Positions 31,401 through 42,573 of a DNA stretch of 64,000 nt are shown piece after piece (position 1 is the first letter of the stretch; the number at the start of each line of letters is the position of its first letter). The notes below the pieces were generated by a model. That model saw only the letters and a list, made by a program, of their open reading frames with translations, made no database searches and was not told the origin of the DNA. A program made the position numbers and the translations under genes. The stretch lies in NCBI RefSeq assembly GCF_000281045.1, contig NW_008246083.1, positions 360,632-424,631 on the forward strand. Direction: 5' to 3'. This stretch comes from Saprolegnia diclina VS20 (Eukaryota > Oomycota > Saprolegniomycetes > Saprolegniales > Saprolegniaceae).

Positions 31401-32251
31401 TGCGGCGGCAGCAAGCAAGTGTACAGGAGCACCCGCGCGCAGGTCAAACGATCGGTGGGCGTAAACCGTGACGGCGTCATGAACGACCTTCCACGATGTC
31501 ATGCGCGTCCCCGCCGCGACGAGCGTGAGATCGTCATTCGTCTCGCACCACTGCAGAGGCGCTTGCATATCGGCCTCGCACCTAGGCATGGTATGCCATA
31601 CATGTTGCATAGCTGGGCTACGTACCGCCACGTTGCCTCGCACTGCCATTGCGCATCGTCGTCGTTCAGCGGCGACGATCCGTGGGCAATACCAAAGAGC
31701 ATCGCTCGCCCATCAACGCACGCCACAGCTACGCGAAGCGAGCTTGCATGCAGCGCAATGCTCTGCGCCGTGGCTGGGAGTGGCAGGACTTGATGCGGCT
31801 CAAACGGATTGGCTGTCGATGGCTCTGCATCGGACCCTCGGAGCAGTGCACCTCGGGACACCACCAGCACCATCGAGGCCTCCGACGTGTGGAACATCCA
31901 CCTGTAGTTGAAGTGGTCGCATGTCGCGACGAGCGCCCGGCTGGCCGCCGCAGCGCCGACGCAGGTCACCCGCTCTTCGAGCATGAGGCGAAAAACCGAA
32001 TCCAAAATATATCCGGATAACGAGCCCCAGTGTATCCGGAATACAGCCAAGGCGTCGTCCCAAGTGTCCCGAAATAGTGTAGAAACACTATAAATGGTTG
32101 CCACATCTTGACAGCGCATGCAGACAGCGCAGCATGTACGCTCGTATCCAGCTTGCACATGCCTTTCATACATTATGGAAGACTGCAAGAAGGTATCACT
32201 CGGACTAGGGACGACGCTGACGACCTGTGACCGGTGGACGGTTAAATGCAC
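25408..32251 (-). CDS. Rav1/DMXL (rabconnectin-3 alpha)-type WD40 protein
   Basis: Rav1/DMXL proteins belong to the RAVE complex, which reassembles the V1 and Vo sectors of the V-ATPase. The diagnostic middle region (about 28.5-29.0 kb) has MKFALALRWREEAYAGLSAE, ALLWARLSKMDFL, DPFDVALYYVLLGKTRLLAG and DDRWRTAAIKNAFVLKSKGR, matching the Rav1 core. The N-terminal exons (30.1-32.2 kb) carry beta-propeller sequence. The C-terminal exons have WD40 repeats such as GGLSVFDVRRQRMLHTVSA and SVLSGSATGDIKIW, ending QRCQVPTLLD. Introns are about 45-55 bp. The initiator is uncertain: the open frame begins at a GTG near 32251, and the next in-frame ATG is about 26 codons later. The 5' end faces SCC2 within about 70 bp. 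Confidence 0.85.
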
Positions 32252-32318
32252 TTAAAATAGTGTACGACACGAAATAAAATGAATCGAATTTGGATTTCCG
32301 ATTTGAGCGCGAGAGATC

Positions 32319-35300
32319 ATGAGCCGGTCGTTCCCGCTGCCGATGCGCTCGGACGCGCGGAAGACGGGAAGATGGAACCTCCGACCGGGGCCCCGGACGC
32401 GCTCCATGCAACCCTCGATCGACCCGGAGGCCGTGGACATGGCCGCGCTCCATGCGCTTGTCTCGGCCGTCCCCCCATCGCTCCTGTACGTGCATGCAAC
32501 CTCGATGGATGTAGTTCATGGAAGTCGTGTTCTGGTAGACCAACGCATGGAAGCACCCCCCCAAGCATGGATGACGCTACGGAACCATCCATCTCCCCCT
32601 TGCTCCGCATGGCGGTGGCCCAGAACGTGCTTGCACCCGCGACGACGCGAAGCTCCGCGAAGCGCAAGTCGGCGATGATGGACGACTCGGCGCGAAAGGG
32701 GAAGCGCTTGGCGCGCACGGAGTCCGACCCGAGCCTTCTCGAGACGCAGGAGACCAAGCTGGCGTCGAGCGTCGCAAAACATCAGGAGACTCTCGAGCAG
32801 TGGTCGATGGACTTGGCCGACCCGCGCAGTGCGCACCGCGCGACAAAGAAGATCCGTCACATGCTCTACATCATGCACAAGTCAAGCAAGCTCGTGATCG
32901 CACGACTTCCGGTCGAGCAGCTCTTGGATCTCATGATCCTTCTTGACGTCCAGGTACACGCTAGCATCAAGTTGAAGTCGATACTACTGTGTGCAACTTA
33001 GGTCACGGAGGCTCGACAGATTGACCTCTTTGTGCAAGATCGTTCGGCAGATGAAGGGCGCCTCCTCGAAGACGTCAACACGGCTTTGGACGCAGCGACG
33101 TCGATGCTACTCGTCATGACGTCGCCGGACGTCGACCGCCGACTGCTCTCGGAAGAGCACATTGAGCATTGCGTCTTGCTTGTCAAGCATGTGCTCCAGC
33201 GGTTGATCTACCCTGCGCTGGACGCTGCAACGTACTCGGTCGTTGTGAGCGGGAAGGAGTCCAAGAACGAGAAGGACAAGGCGCACACGGCGCTCAAGAA
33301 GAAGATGGAGAAGGCCGGCCTTGTCGACATTGTCTACAGCTTCTTGGACTCGCTGCAAGAGCTCATGGGCTGCCTCAAGCTCCAGGACAGCTGGATTCTT
33401 CAACTTTCGAATGTGCTCATGGCCGTGTTTGCCATGGACAACCAGCAGACGTCGATCTCGACCGTGCAGCTGGGTGCACTTCGCATGCTTCGCGCGATCT
33501 TTGTGCACTATCCCGCCCACCGCACGCTACTCCTCGAAGACGTCTTTTACGTGCTCGTAAAACTCTCGACAAGCAAGCGCAACCTGCGTACGTACAAGGT
33601 GGACGACGACTACGTGCAAGTCATCGTGGTGCTTTTGGCGACGCTTGTGCAGTCGTGTATCGTGCTGTCGATGGACCAAGTGCACGAGACGGCGCGATCC
33701 GTTGTCCAGCTTCTTTTGCTCAAGTGCATGAAGAAGGACGAAGAAGTCAACGCACGCTTGCACTTTGAGCACTTTGTCGAGGACGTTCTCGTGCTCCTCT
33801 CGTCGCCGGACTGGCCTGTGGCCGAAGTTCTCGTCGAGGCGCTCGTTGCAGGTCTCACGGGCTTGCTCATGTCTAACAAGCCGGAGACACAAGTTGCCGT
33901 CTTGGCCCTGCACTTGCTTGGCAAGATCGCGGCGACGCTCAAGACGATCACGTGCCATACCCAAGCGTCTGAGAAGCGTCTTCTCCACAGTATGGAAGAG
34001 AGCCACGTGACGTCGGCCTCGGAGCTGCTGCTCGTGTACGTGCAGCAAAAGTCGGCCCACATCTCTGAAGATGCTCAGGCGTTCCATCTCTCGCGCGTCG
34101 ACGAAGGTTTTACGCCCACCTCGTCGTGCAACTTGAACCGCGACGAAGCGCGAAGCGTCGTCGGCTACTTTTTGGCCAGCCGGGAGCTTTGCGGGCATTT
34201 CGAGACGATCTTTTTGCACATCCTCGGCTTCTTGTCGCGCGGTCAATCTACGCTACGCACGCGTGTTCTGCGTTCCATCGTTGGCATCATTGACGCGGAC
34301 CCGACCTTGATGACCAGTGAAGCGCTGCAGAAAGCGATCACGAGCTGTTTGATGGACGAGTCAAATGCCGTGCGCCAGGCCTCGGTCGAGCTCGTCGGCA
34401 AGTATGTCGAAGACCAGCCATCTCTGGTACGACAATTCTTTTCTTCATCTGCGTGACCCAGCTTGCTGATGGAACTATGCATGTAGTTTCCTCGCTACGC
34501 CGAGATGCTCCATGATCGCGTGCGTGACAAGGGCATCAGCGTTCGAAAGAGCGTCCTGAAGATCTATCGCCACTACATTGTGAACGAATTCGACGTGGCC
34601 AACGCAACCGTCTCCACGTGCCTCCGGACTTTGATCGAGCGGCTCGCGGATCCTTCCGAAGATGAGACGATCAAGGACTTCATCGTGTCGACGCTCCAGG
34701 AAGTCTGGTTTGACGAGGACCTGCCTGCACTGCAAAAGCGTGACGCAGATGGCGCTGTGATCCCGGCTAGTCTTCTGAAGCTCAAGTCCAAAAAGACATC
34801 CGACTACGGCACGTATCGCGTGCTCTCGATCATGGAAGTCGTTCAGCGCGTGACCAAAGCCGACTGGTTTGTCGAACTCATTCAGCGGCTGCGCAAGATC
34901 GCAGGAGACGACATTGATGAGTACTGCGAGTCGATTGTCGCAGGCCTTCTTGACCTCCTCCTACAACTCGAAGAAGGCACGGTGCTGCCCCACCTGACTT
35001 GCCGAGGTTGGCACAACTTTTACCGAACGATTCTGAATCATTTCAATCTTGTAGAGCCCGACAAGCAGTTTGTCGCCACGCTCAAGACACTTCACGTGTT
35101 TTGCTCGGCGATCCCTGAGCTCCTCGAGCCCTACAAAGACACCCTTGTGGTGTATCTCAAGCCAGACAGTCGGTTCAACCGCGATATTCAGGCCCAGGTC
35201 TTCGCGTTGACGATCAGCATGATATCGCTGGTGTTTTCGGCCATGGAAAAGTCAAGTAGGGCGATATATGCTTCTGAACGGCAACTCACACGCAATGTAG

Positions 35301-37251
35301 ACGAAACCTGGATCGGCGCCCTAGAAGCGGACTTGCAGGCGCTTGTGCTCCAAGCTCCACCAGGTGTCGTCAAGCCCAGCGTCGAATGCCTTGCGCGTCT
35401 TGTTTTGGACGCACCCACGAAGCGTCAACCGACCGTGCTTTCCCATCTCCTCGAAAAGTTTTACACCTTCCTCGTGAAGGTTTGGATATACGACATAAGG
35501 TTGATGTGCTCACAAGACTCGTAGATGGAGCCGATCTTTAAGAGCAATAGCCCGAGTCTCGCCGCTGGCCAGCAGTACCAACTGCAACGCGCGCTTTTTG
35601 TGACGGGCCTCATTTGCGGCAGTTTGGATTGGGACGTCTACGAGAACCTCAACATTCGCATCGAGGCGGGCAAAGTGCGCCATGAATGGGACCACGTGAT
35701 GTGTTTTGACGCGCATATTTTAGATTCTCAAGCGTGTCTACAGCGTGTACTATCGGTTTACGCTCTTGCCGGAGGCGCATCCGTCATTCACAGTCGCGTT
35801 TCAGGTGAAGAACGTGCAGGGCTTTGGCTTCCTCTTCCATCGCCACCCGCGGCTTTTCCTCAAAGCCTATGAAGATGGCGTCATCACTAAGATGCTGGCC
35901 CACGAGTGCGCCAACGTCCAGCTCCAAATGGTCGTGAGTCTCACAGAGCTTCTCGAAGCCGAGGAAGCTCGCCTCGAGAAGGCACAAGCCGCCAAAAAGC
36001 AGCACAAACAGCAAGTCCAAGGCGACCAGCAAGGCGACACGTCGCTCATTGGAAGCATCATGCAAGCTCAACTCGGCAACATTTTGGCGCTTGCGATGCA
36101 CGAGCAGACCATGATCCGGCGCCAAGCGGTGGCGTGCATCGGTTTGCTCGTGACCCAAGGCGTCATCAACCCTTTGGAGTGCTTTGCGACCCTCGTCACC
36201 TTGGAAGCCGACGGGGTACGTCGCGTCCCACTATCGAGTGGCTCGTCTTAAAATCGGTAACATCATAGGTTGCCGTGGTGCGCGATGCAGCTTACCGCAA
36301 TCTCGAAGAAGCGCTTATCAAGTGCAAGGCTAGCGTCGTTGCCCCCGCCGTGCGCGGGATCTACCAGTCGTTCACGTTTCAGCTCAAGATGACTGGCGCT
36401 TGGACCGTCCAGGACGCGTCAAAAAACGTAGGGGATCCGCTCTGCGATTGGTTCTCATGTGTGCGAACGCGTAGTGTCTCTTTGGTCGCATGTACCAGCT
36501 GTGCATGCAGCCGGATCGCGCTCGCCGTCACTCGTTCTTTAACGGACTTCTCGTCCACTTTCGAGAGAAGGGACAGATCTTCCAGTCCATGGCGAACGGC
36601 AGTTTGTCGCGCGAGAGTGGTCTTTCGTACTTGTCGTACACTGCGTCGATCCTCGCGTGGCTTCCGTTTGCGACCGAGGACGAGCCACTGTACCTCATCC
36701 ACACGATCAATCGCGACATCTCGCTCCACTTGGAGTGCGTACTAGCTTTCATCCTGTGCAGCAGCTCATATTATACTAGGACTGTGCTCATCGCCGTCAA
36801 GAAGGCGTTTCCCAAGCTCAACTTTGACCACAAGTGGCCGATCCCGACGAAAGAAGAGTTTCCGGACAAGCTCACAAAGACATGCAACCTGGCTTTTGCA
36901 CTCGCACTGCTTTTGCGCCTCAAGAGCCACCTCAAGAGCACGTACAGTCTCGACGACGACAAGTGCCAGACGTACCAGCCGTCGCGAAGCACAAAGACGC
37001 AGGACCAGCCCGTCGCGTCGTTCCTCGTGAGCCCCCATGTGCTCAAGATCCCGACATCAACCGCCGAGTACGCGTCGGGTTGGGCGAGCTTCAAGCTGCT
37101 TTGGCCCATCATCCAAGAGGACCAGAGCCAAATGGACTTCGACGTGGCAAAGGGGAAGAAGACACGCCGTCCGTCGTCGGCGACCAAGAAGCCCAAGGCG
37201 GTCCCAAAGGACGACGACGGCACGCGCGAAGCCGCAACGATCATGGTCTAG
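32319..37251 (+). CDS. SCC2: Cohesin loader SCC2/NIPBL
   Basis: SCC2 (NIPBL, Mis4) loads cohesin onto chromatin and stimulates its ATPase. The start is ATG 32319. Introns placed by frame include 32486-32538, 32954-33001, 34427-34486, 35256-35300, 35480-35524 and 35675-35723, with further ones near 36.2, 36.4 and 36.7 kb. The product is about 1,500 residues of HEAT repeats. Characteristic segments are SNAVRQASVELVGKYVEDQP followed by YAEMLHDRVRDKGISVRKSV, and the C-terminal SYLSYTASILAWLPFATEDE. The N-terminal region is Ser-rich and basic (SSAKRKSAMMDDSARKGKR), where an SCC4-binding segment would be expected. It is shorter than human NIPBL but close to fungal SCC2 in length. Confidence 0.9.
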
Positions 37252-37284
37252 GACACGCTTGCATTTGATGGTATTCACGATAAG

Positions 37285-38011
37285 TTATGAGTTTTCGACT
37301 TTGGCGGCGTCGGGCTTGGCGGCGCAGATGCGAAACACAATGGTCTCGAGGCCCAACGGTGAAATGTGGTACAGTTCGGCCACGTCAATCACCGGCCGGA
37401 GGTCCGCGAGCCCTACGCACATGCTCAGACCATACGCTTGACGCATCATCATCGTACCTCGGTCGATGAGCTCCAGGAACGTGATCGCGCACCAAAACTG
37501 CTCCATCGGGTCGTTGAGCACCTGACATATCGCATGCATGACGCCGGCCGTCACCTGCGGGTCGTCCATGACCCACGTCAGCGCTACAATCGTCTATCAA
37601 GCCGCCGCGTAGGGAAAGCAGCGTACGCATCGCATCGGCGAGGTGGACGCGGATGTGCGCCATGTAAAAAGCCACGAGCGCTGGAAGGTCGGTCGCGCTG
37701 CTGTGTACGCGGAGCGCCATCTGCACGTCGGCGAACATGACGCGCTTCTCTCTTCGCACAAAGCTCCACGTGTCGGCGTCGACGTCGCGCACGAGCGGAA
37801 GCACGCCGCCCACCAAGCACCACATCGTCGGTCGGTAATTCATGGGCACGCCAAACTCGAGCGTCATGTGGATGAGCTGCGAGAGGTTCTCGACGAGGCT
37901 GATGCTGGGCTGCGCTTCGCCGAGGAGCGAGGCGAACGTCGCCTCGACCTCCTTCCCCTGCACGCCGAGGCTCTTGTAGTACGTAGCCCGAAAGTTGGCT
38001 TGCCGGGGCAT
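37285..38011 (-). CDS. TBC1D7-like TBC-domain protein
   Basis: TBC1D7 is the third subunit of the TSC1-TSC2 complex that restrains TOR signalling. The start is ATG 38011 (MPRQANFRATYYKSLGVQG), which parallels the NFRSVYYEKVGFRG start of human TBC1D7. A 43-bp intron (37626-37584) joins LADAMP to LTWVMDDPQVTAG and gives 227 residues, somewhat shorter than the human protein. The YRPTMWCLVGGVLPL helix is the TBC R-x3-W region, but the usual catalytic IxxDxxR arginine finger is not evident, as in TBC1D7. Whether TSC1/TSC2 exist in this organism cannot be seen here. It converges with SCC2, 33 bp apart. Confidence 0.75.
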
Positions 38012-38190
38012 TATGTTGTTGAGTTTGAGTTTGCTGTTTGAGATTGGAGTTGTGGGTGGCGAACTTAATGGAGCGTACTTTAGTGAGCAGAAGTGCATGT
38101 CAGTCAGTCTTGCCGACGATCGTATTTAAGCGAGACCGTGGCGTGCAGCCGCTCTTGGCCAAGATCGTATTTAATCGAGCACGTGGCGGC

Positions 38191-39403
38191 ATGTCAGCGT
38201 TGCAGGTGGACCCTTCGTCGATCTGGGTTGGTATCCCTGTATGCAGCAGCAAAACACCGAGCGCCCGGCTGCGGTCGCAACGAAGCAGCCGCATCAAGCT
38301 CCAGAGCAGCGCCGTCGAGCTGCGCCACGAATTTGAACTGCTCTCGCTCGAGGCCGACCGACTCCGCACCACGTACACGGCGATGCAAAAGGCCAAGACC
38401 CTCCGCGCCTTGTGGACGCGGAAGCTCCTCATGGGAAGCATTCGCGCCAACAGCCGCCGTATCGACGACCTCTTGCGCTATGTGCGCTTCCTCATGACGA
38501 CAACGGTGCCACGCACGGTCGCCTGCAACGTGCCCACGTGGCGCAACGCGGCCTTGTCACAGGATCCACAGCTGCGCCGCGCCGGCGCCATGTGGATGAT
38601 GGATTTTCTCTATGACGCCGTCGACAAGGCGCTGGACGCAGCGAGCTTCCCCGTGTCCCGTGAGCCATGGCTCGCGTCGACGACCGAGGCGCTCGGGGTC
38701 TCATTCCGAGCGCGCATCTTCAAGCAGCACGTCTTGCGCGCCGACCCGGCCATGGTCATCGAGGCGTACAAGCGGATGCCGATGCTGTCGGTGATGGAGG
38801 TAGAGTGGGACTTTTCCTCTGCCCATCATGGGAATCTGTCATTATACCTACGGTATACCGAGAATTCTGGTGCTATTAGGTGCAGACCGTGCTCTTCAAG
38901 GAGCCATATCCCACCGTCTACTATTCATCGGTCCAGCTTGGCAACGGTAGCTGCTACAGCTACGTGACGCAGTTTCGGTGCGAGGAGCATCGGTGGCTCT
39001 TGCTCACGCAAGCGATCGAGGACGACCCGACCGTCAACATCGGCCCGCTCACGTACAGCTGGTCCAGCTGGTGAGTAATGTCTTATTCCTATAGCATCTG
39101 TTGCACTGCTGCATTAGGATCATGGGCACGCCGCTCTCCGAATCCGAGACGCTCGTGCAGGAAGGCTGCGACTTTACCGGGTCGCGGCGCCACGGTGAGC
39201 TCTTGCCGCTGCAGGAGACCAGCCGACTTGTCCGGTCGCTCTATGAGCGCAACGAGCCTGAGCACGTCTGGATCGAGAAGCTCGCGGTCGCGCAGAGGCG
39301 CCAGTTCCAGGCCAACCACGCCCACGACATTAGCCGCATTTCCTGCCTCATCACCGACATGGAAGCCGAAGCGATCTTGGCCTCGACGCGCGCCAGCGAA
39401 TAA
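38191..39403 (+). CDS. Oomycete-type protein of unknown function (possible START-like fold)
   Basis: The start is ATG 38191 (MSALQVDPSSIW). Introns 38800-38879 and 39071-39117 yield a 361-residue protein. The N-terminal third is basic and helical with a coiled-coil-like stretch (AVELRHEFELLSLEADRLRT), followed by TVPRTVACNVPTWRNAALS and MWMMDFLYDAVDKALDAASF. The middle has alternating beta-like, aromatic segments (EPYPTVYYSSVQLGNGS, YVTQFRCEEHRWLLLTQAI) and a conserved-looking IGPLTYSWSSWIMG. Proteins with a basic/coiled N-terminus and a START-like C-terminus form a large family in oomycetes; assignment here is inference. No signal peptide is visible. Confidence 0.6.
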
Positions 39404-39526
39404 GCCCGATTTTTGTTCATGCAAACATGAGTATACACGTAGCCGCGTCCGGCAGTCTCGACTCTCTACATGAGCGTTGGCATTCCTCGACGCGCCAGGT
39501 GGCCTTGCATGGACGCGCAGGTCGAG

Positions 39527-40027
39527 CTAGATGTCCATGTCCTCGACCAGCTCGGGGTCGTTGCGGTATTCCTACACCTTTCGCCATGAGCAAATCGAGC
39601 TACTCGATCGAGATGGACGGTACGCGGCCAAAGAGCTGGAAGCCGCCGTAGAGGACGCGGACGTCAGGCTTGTGCGGTGCGTCCTCGAGGCAGATCTCCA
39701 TGCGACTCTTGAAGCGCTTGGCGCAGAATGGCCCTCGGATTTGGCTACGCAGAAAGGCGCATTTAGCCCCATCTCGCTTGGGCGCATATACCTCATCATG
39801 CAGTGGAAGACGATCTGCGGCACGGCCTTGAAGTCCTCGACGACCGCGTCGACGTCGTCGTCATCTTGGAAGTGGTCTTCGGGGAGGTTCACGGCGCCCC
39901 GGATGTGGCCGCCGATAAAGTCCGAGTCGCGCACATCAATGATACGCACGCTCTGGCGGCGGACCGGGTCCTTGAGGATCGCCGCGAGCTCGCGGGCCGT
40001 GATGCGCTCAACCGTCAGAGAACTCAT
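39527..40027 (-). CDS. Acr2/Ibp1-type rhodanese (Cdc25-like phosphatase or arsenate reductase)
   Basis: The start is ATG 40027 (MSSLTVERITARELAA). Introns of 47 and 52 bp restore a 133-residue single rhodanese domain. The N-terminal strand and turn give RIIDVRDSDFIGGHIRGAVN. Splicing creates the active loop HCMMSQIRGPFCAKRF, a Cys-x5-Arg signature typical of Cdc25-like rhodaneses such as yeast Acr2 and fission yeast Ibp1. The small loop and overall size fit Acr2/Ibp1 rather than full-length Cdc25. Activity could be arsenate reduction or protein phosphatase; the sequence does not decide. The catalytic motif is split by intron 1, so unspliced transcript would be inactive. Confidence 0.85.
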
Positions 40028-40408
40028 GCGTCGGACGCCTGCTCGAACCCAATGTGGCATGTGCCAGCCGATAATTTTTTAATTTCGGCATGTGCCAATT
40101 TAAACAGAGATTAACGTGATATCGTACGTCATTGCCACAAGCGGACGGACCTCACACTACCTCGTTGCGGCTAAACGGGGGCTTGAGATGACCATGGCTG
40201 CTGGCCAGCGGCGGGATCGCGCATGTTGAGATTTGACGTCAGCGCCACCGATCGAACCTGTCCAGTTGCTTCCACAGTCCAAGCCATCTGATTGGGTGGT
40301 CTATTTTTCCGACCCGCTGATTGGATCGCTAGCAAAAATCGACGCGTGACCGAGATTTTGTGCGGGATTGCATGATCCACGGCTGTGTGAGCCGCAGAAC
40401 GATATTCG
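40028..40408. promoter_or_regulatory. Divergent promoter region between rhodanese and aminotransferase genes
   Basis: The genes on either side are transcribed outward. ATTGG elements occur at 40291 and 40320 on the + strand. No coding frame is supported. Confidence 0.45.
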
Positions 40409-42558
40409 ATGGGCGATGCAATGGCACAGCTGCGGGCAGCAGACGTCGGCTCCGAAATCATGACGCCGTTTGGCGCCCGAGCGCTCGTGGACGCCGACTA
40501 CGTGGCGTCGGGGCGGCCCGTCGCCTCGATTGAAGACACGATCTCGCGCACCATCCTGCCGTTTTACGCCAACACGCACACGGATACGTCGCACTGCGGA
40601 CACCAAATGAATCACTGGCGCGCCGAGGCCCGCGCGTCGATTGCATCGGCCGTTGGCGGCGACCCGTCCCAAGACGTTGTGTAGGTTGCAGCTTTTGTAT
40701 AAATCACTGCACGATATGATGTAGACTCTTTACGGGCACGGGCTGCACGGGCGCGATTCAGCTGCTCGTTGGACGTCTTCGCCGACTCTACAAGCTGCGC
40801 AAGGCTGTTGTGTTCCTGGGGCCCTACGAGCACCACTCGAACGACTTGGTGTGGCGCGAAACGGGCGCGACGATCGTTCGGTACCCGCCTCTATCAAGGT
40901 ACCAACTTGACAGTTTAAAACTATAGCATTCGACCGGGCGCCAATGGCGGTGTCGATCTCGAACACTTGGAAGACGAGCTCGCGCGCTATCGGCTACGCG
41001 CACTGCTCATCGGCACCTTCTCTGTCGCGTCCAACATCACTGGCATTACGACGGCGACGGTATCCGTGACGCGGCTTCTCAAGGCCTACGGCGCCCTTGC
41101 GTTCTGGGACTATGCGGCCGGCGCCCCGTACCTGAGCGTGGACATGCACGAGGGCGGGGTGGCGAAGGACGCAATCTTCTTTTCGATGCACAAGTTTATG
41201 GGCGGCCCGGGCGCCCCGGGCATCCTCGTGGCCCGTCGAGCACTCTTCCATGCGACTGGCAACCCACTCTTTGAGGACTGTGGCCGAGATGGCGTGCCGC
41301 TGCTGACCGAGACGCTAAGGCGCCCCGAGTGCTGGGCCGCGCGGGTGCTGAAGCGCACTCGTCGCTGGGCCGCCTCCAAGTCGGCTCGATGGAACGACGT
41401 CCCCGTGTACCCGGGCGGTGGCACCGTCCGCCTCGTGTCGCACCAAATGCACGAGTACACCGAGACGATCGAGGAGAGGGAAGAAGGGGGCACCCCGGAC
41501 ATTGTCGGCGCGCTCCGGGCCGCCCTCGCCTTTCAGCTCAAAGCGAGTCTCGGCGACCTTGGCCACCTCGAGCAGGCTACTGCTGTATGTACGATTTGAT
41601 TACTTCGAGACACTTATAAGTGCGCCTAGGCGCGCGTCACCGCGGCGCTGCAGGTCCATCCGTGCATCGTCTTACTCGGCGATCCAGCGGCGCCCCGCCT
41701 CCCGACGTTTTCATTTTTGATTCGACGCGGGTCGCTCTTCTTACACCCCAACTTTGTCTCGCGCCTCTTGAGCGACCTCTTTGGCATCCAAACACGCAGC
41801 GGCTGCGCCTGCGCTGGACCCTACGGCGCGCACTTGCTTGGCATTTCCGACGAGATGGCGGCGGTGCTTTTCTCGCTCGAGCACCGGGGCGCCGGCGCCG
41901 TCAAGCCGGGCTTCACCCGCTTCAGCGTACCCGCGTTCTGGAGCCGCGAGCGTGAACAGTTTGTTGTCGACGCCACTTTGTTTGTCGCATCGCACGGCTG
42001 GCGCTTCTTGGCGCTCTACGATCTGAGTTTGTCCTCCGGCGTCGTCACCAGTCGCTTGGCCACGCCTCTGTTGACGACGTGGAGCGACGTTGTGAACGGC
42101 AGTGCTGCCGTCAACACCCCGATGACGAATGCCAACGGCGCCACGGTACTGGCCCAAGCCACAGCCATGCTGAGCGACCTTGAAGTGACGTCACCGCGGG
42201 GGCTCCCCGACGACGAGCCTGTCGCTGCGCTGCACTCGCTCGTGGGCTGCACCGCCAAGGACGTCGGCGCCTTTTGCTGGTTCCTGACGCCTTTCGATGT
42301 TGCGCACCAAGGTGGTAGCTTGACGACGGACCGCTGCAGTACGTACATCGCCTCCTCCTTCCTATCATTTGAGCTCCACCGGTGTGTTAACCAGGTGTTC
42401 TGCGACCGCTGTTCAACGCCGCCAAACTGCGCGACTGGACACCAGCACTCTCGCGAGACGCGCTGCGTCGGCTGCAAAAGACTCTGTACGTCAAGCCGAG
42501 CAGCGTCCACGCGGTTGACGGTCCCCGTCTCGTACACAAACTGCTCGGCTTCAAGTAA
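40409..42558 (+). CDS. Class V PLP-dependent aminotransferase family protein
   Basis: The start is ATG 40409 and four introns (40681-40724, 40881-40926, 41585-41629, 42339-42394) give an exact 652-residue frame. The fold is of cysteine-desulfurase type: an N-terminal NTHTDTSHCGHQMNHWR, the glycine-rich cofactor loop LFTGTGCTGAIQLLV, EHHSNDLVWRETGA, and FWDYAAGAPYLSVDMHEGG with the PLP-aspartate. The Schiff-base lysine lies in FFSMHKFMGGPGAPG, followed by PVYPGGGTVRLVSHQ and REEGGTPDIVGALRA. The C-terminal 200 residues extend beyond a typical NifS/SufS protein. No organelle signal is obvious. The substrate is unknown; desulfurase activity should not be assumed. It converges with the BRCT gene, 15 bp apart. 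Confidence 0.85.
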
Positions 42559-42573
42559 CAAGAGCGTGACGAT

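Noticed and set aside
37561..37626. Apparent frameshift in the TBC1D7-like gene
   Set aside because: A 43-bp GTACGC...TGTAG intron restores the frame exactly, so no mutation or assembly error is needed.
40881..40926. 28-bp intron in the aminotransferase gene using the GTACC donor at 40899
   Set aside because: An upstream donor at 40881 with the same acceptor gives a 46-bp intron that matches all others and keeps the frame.
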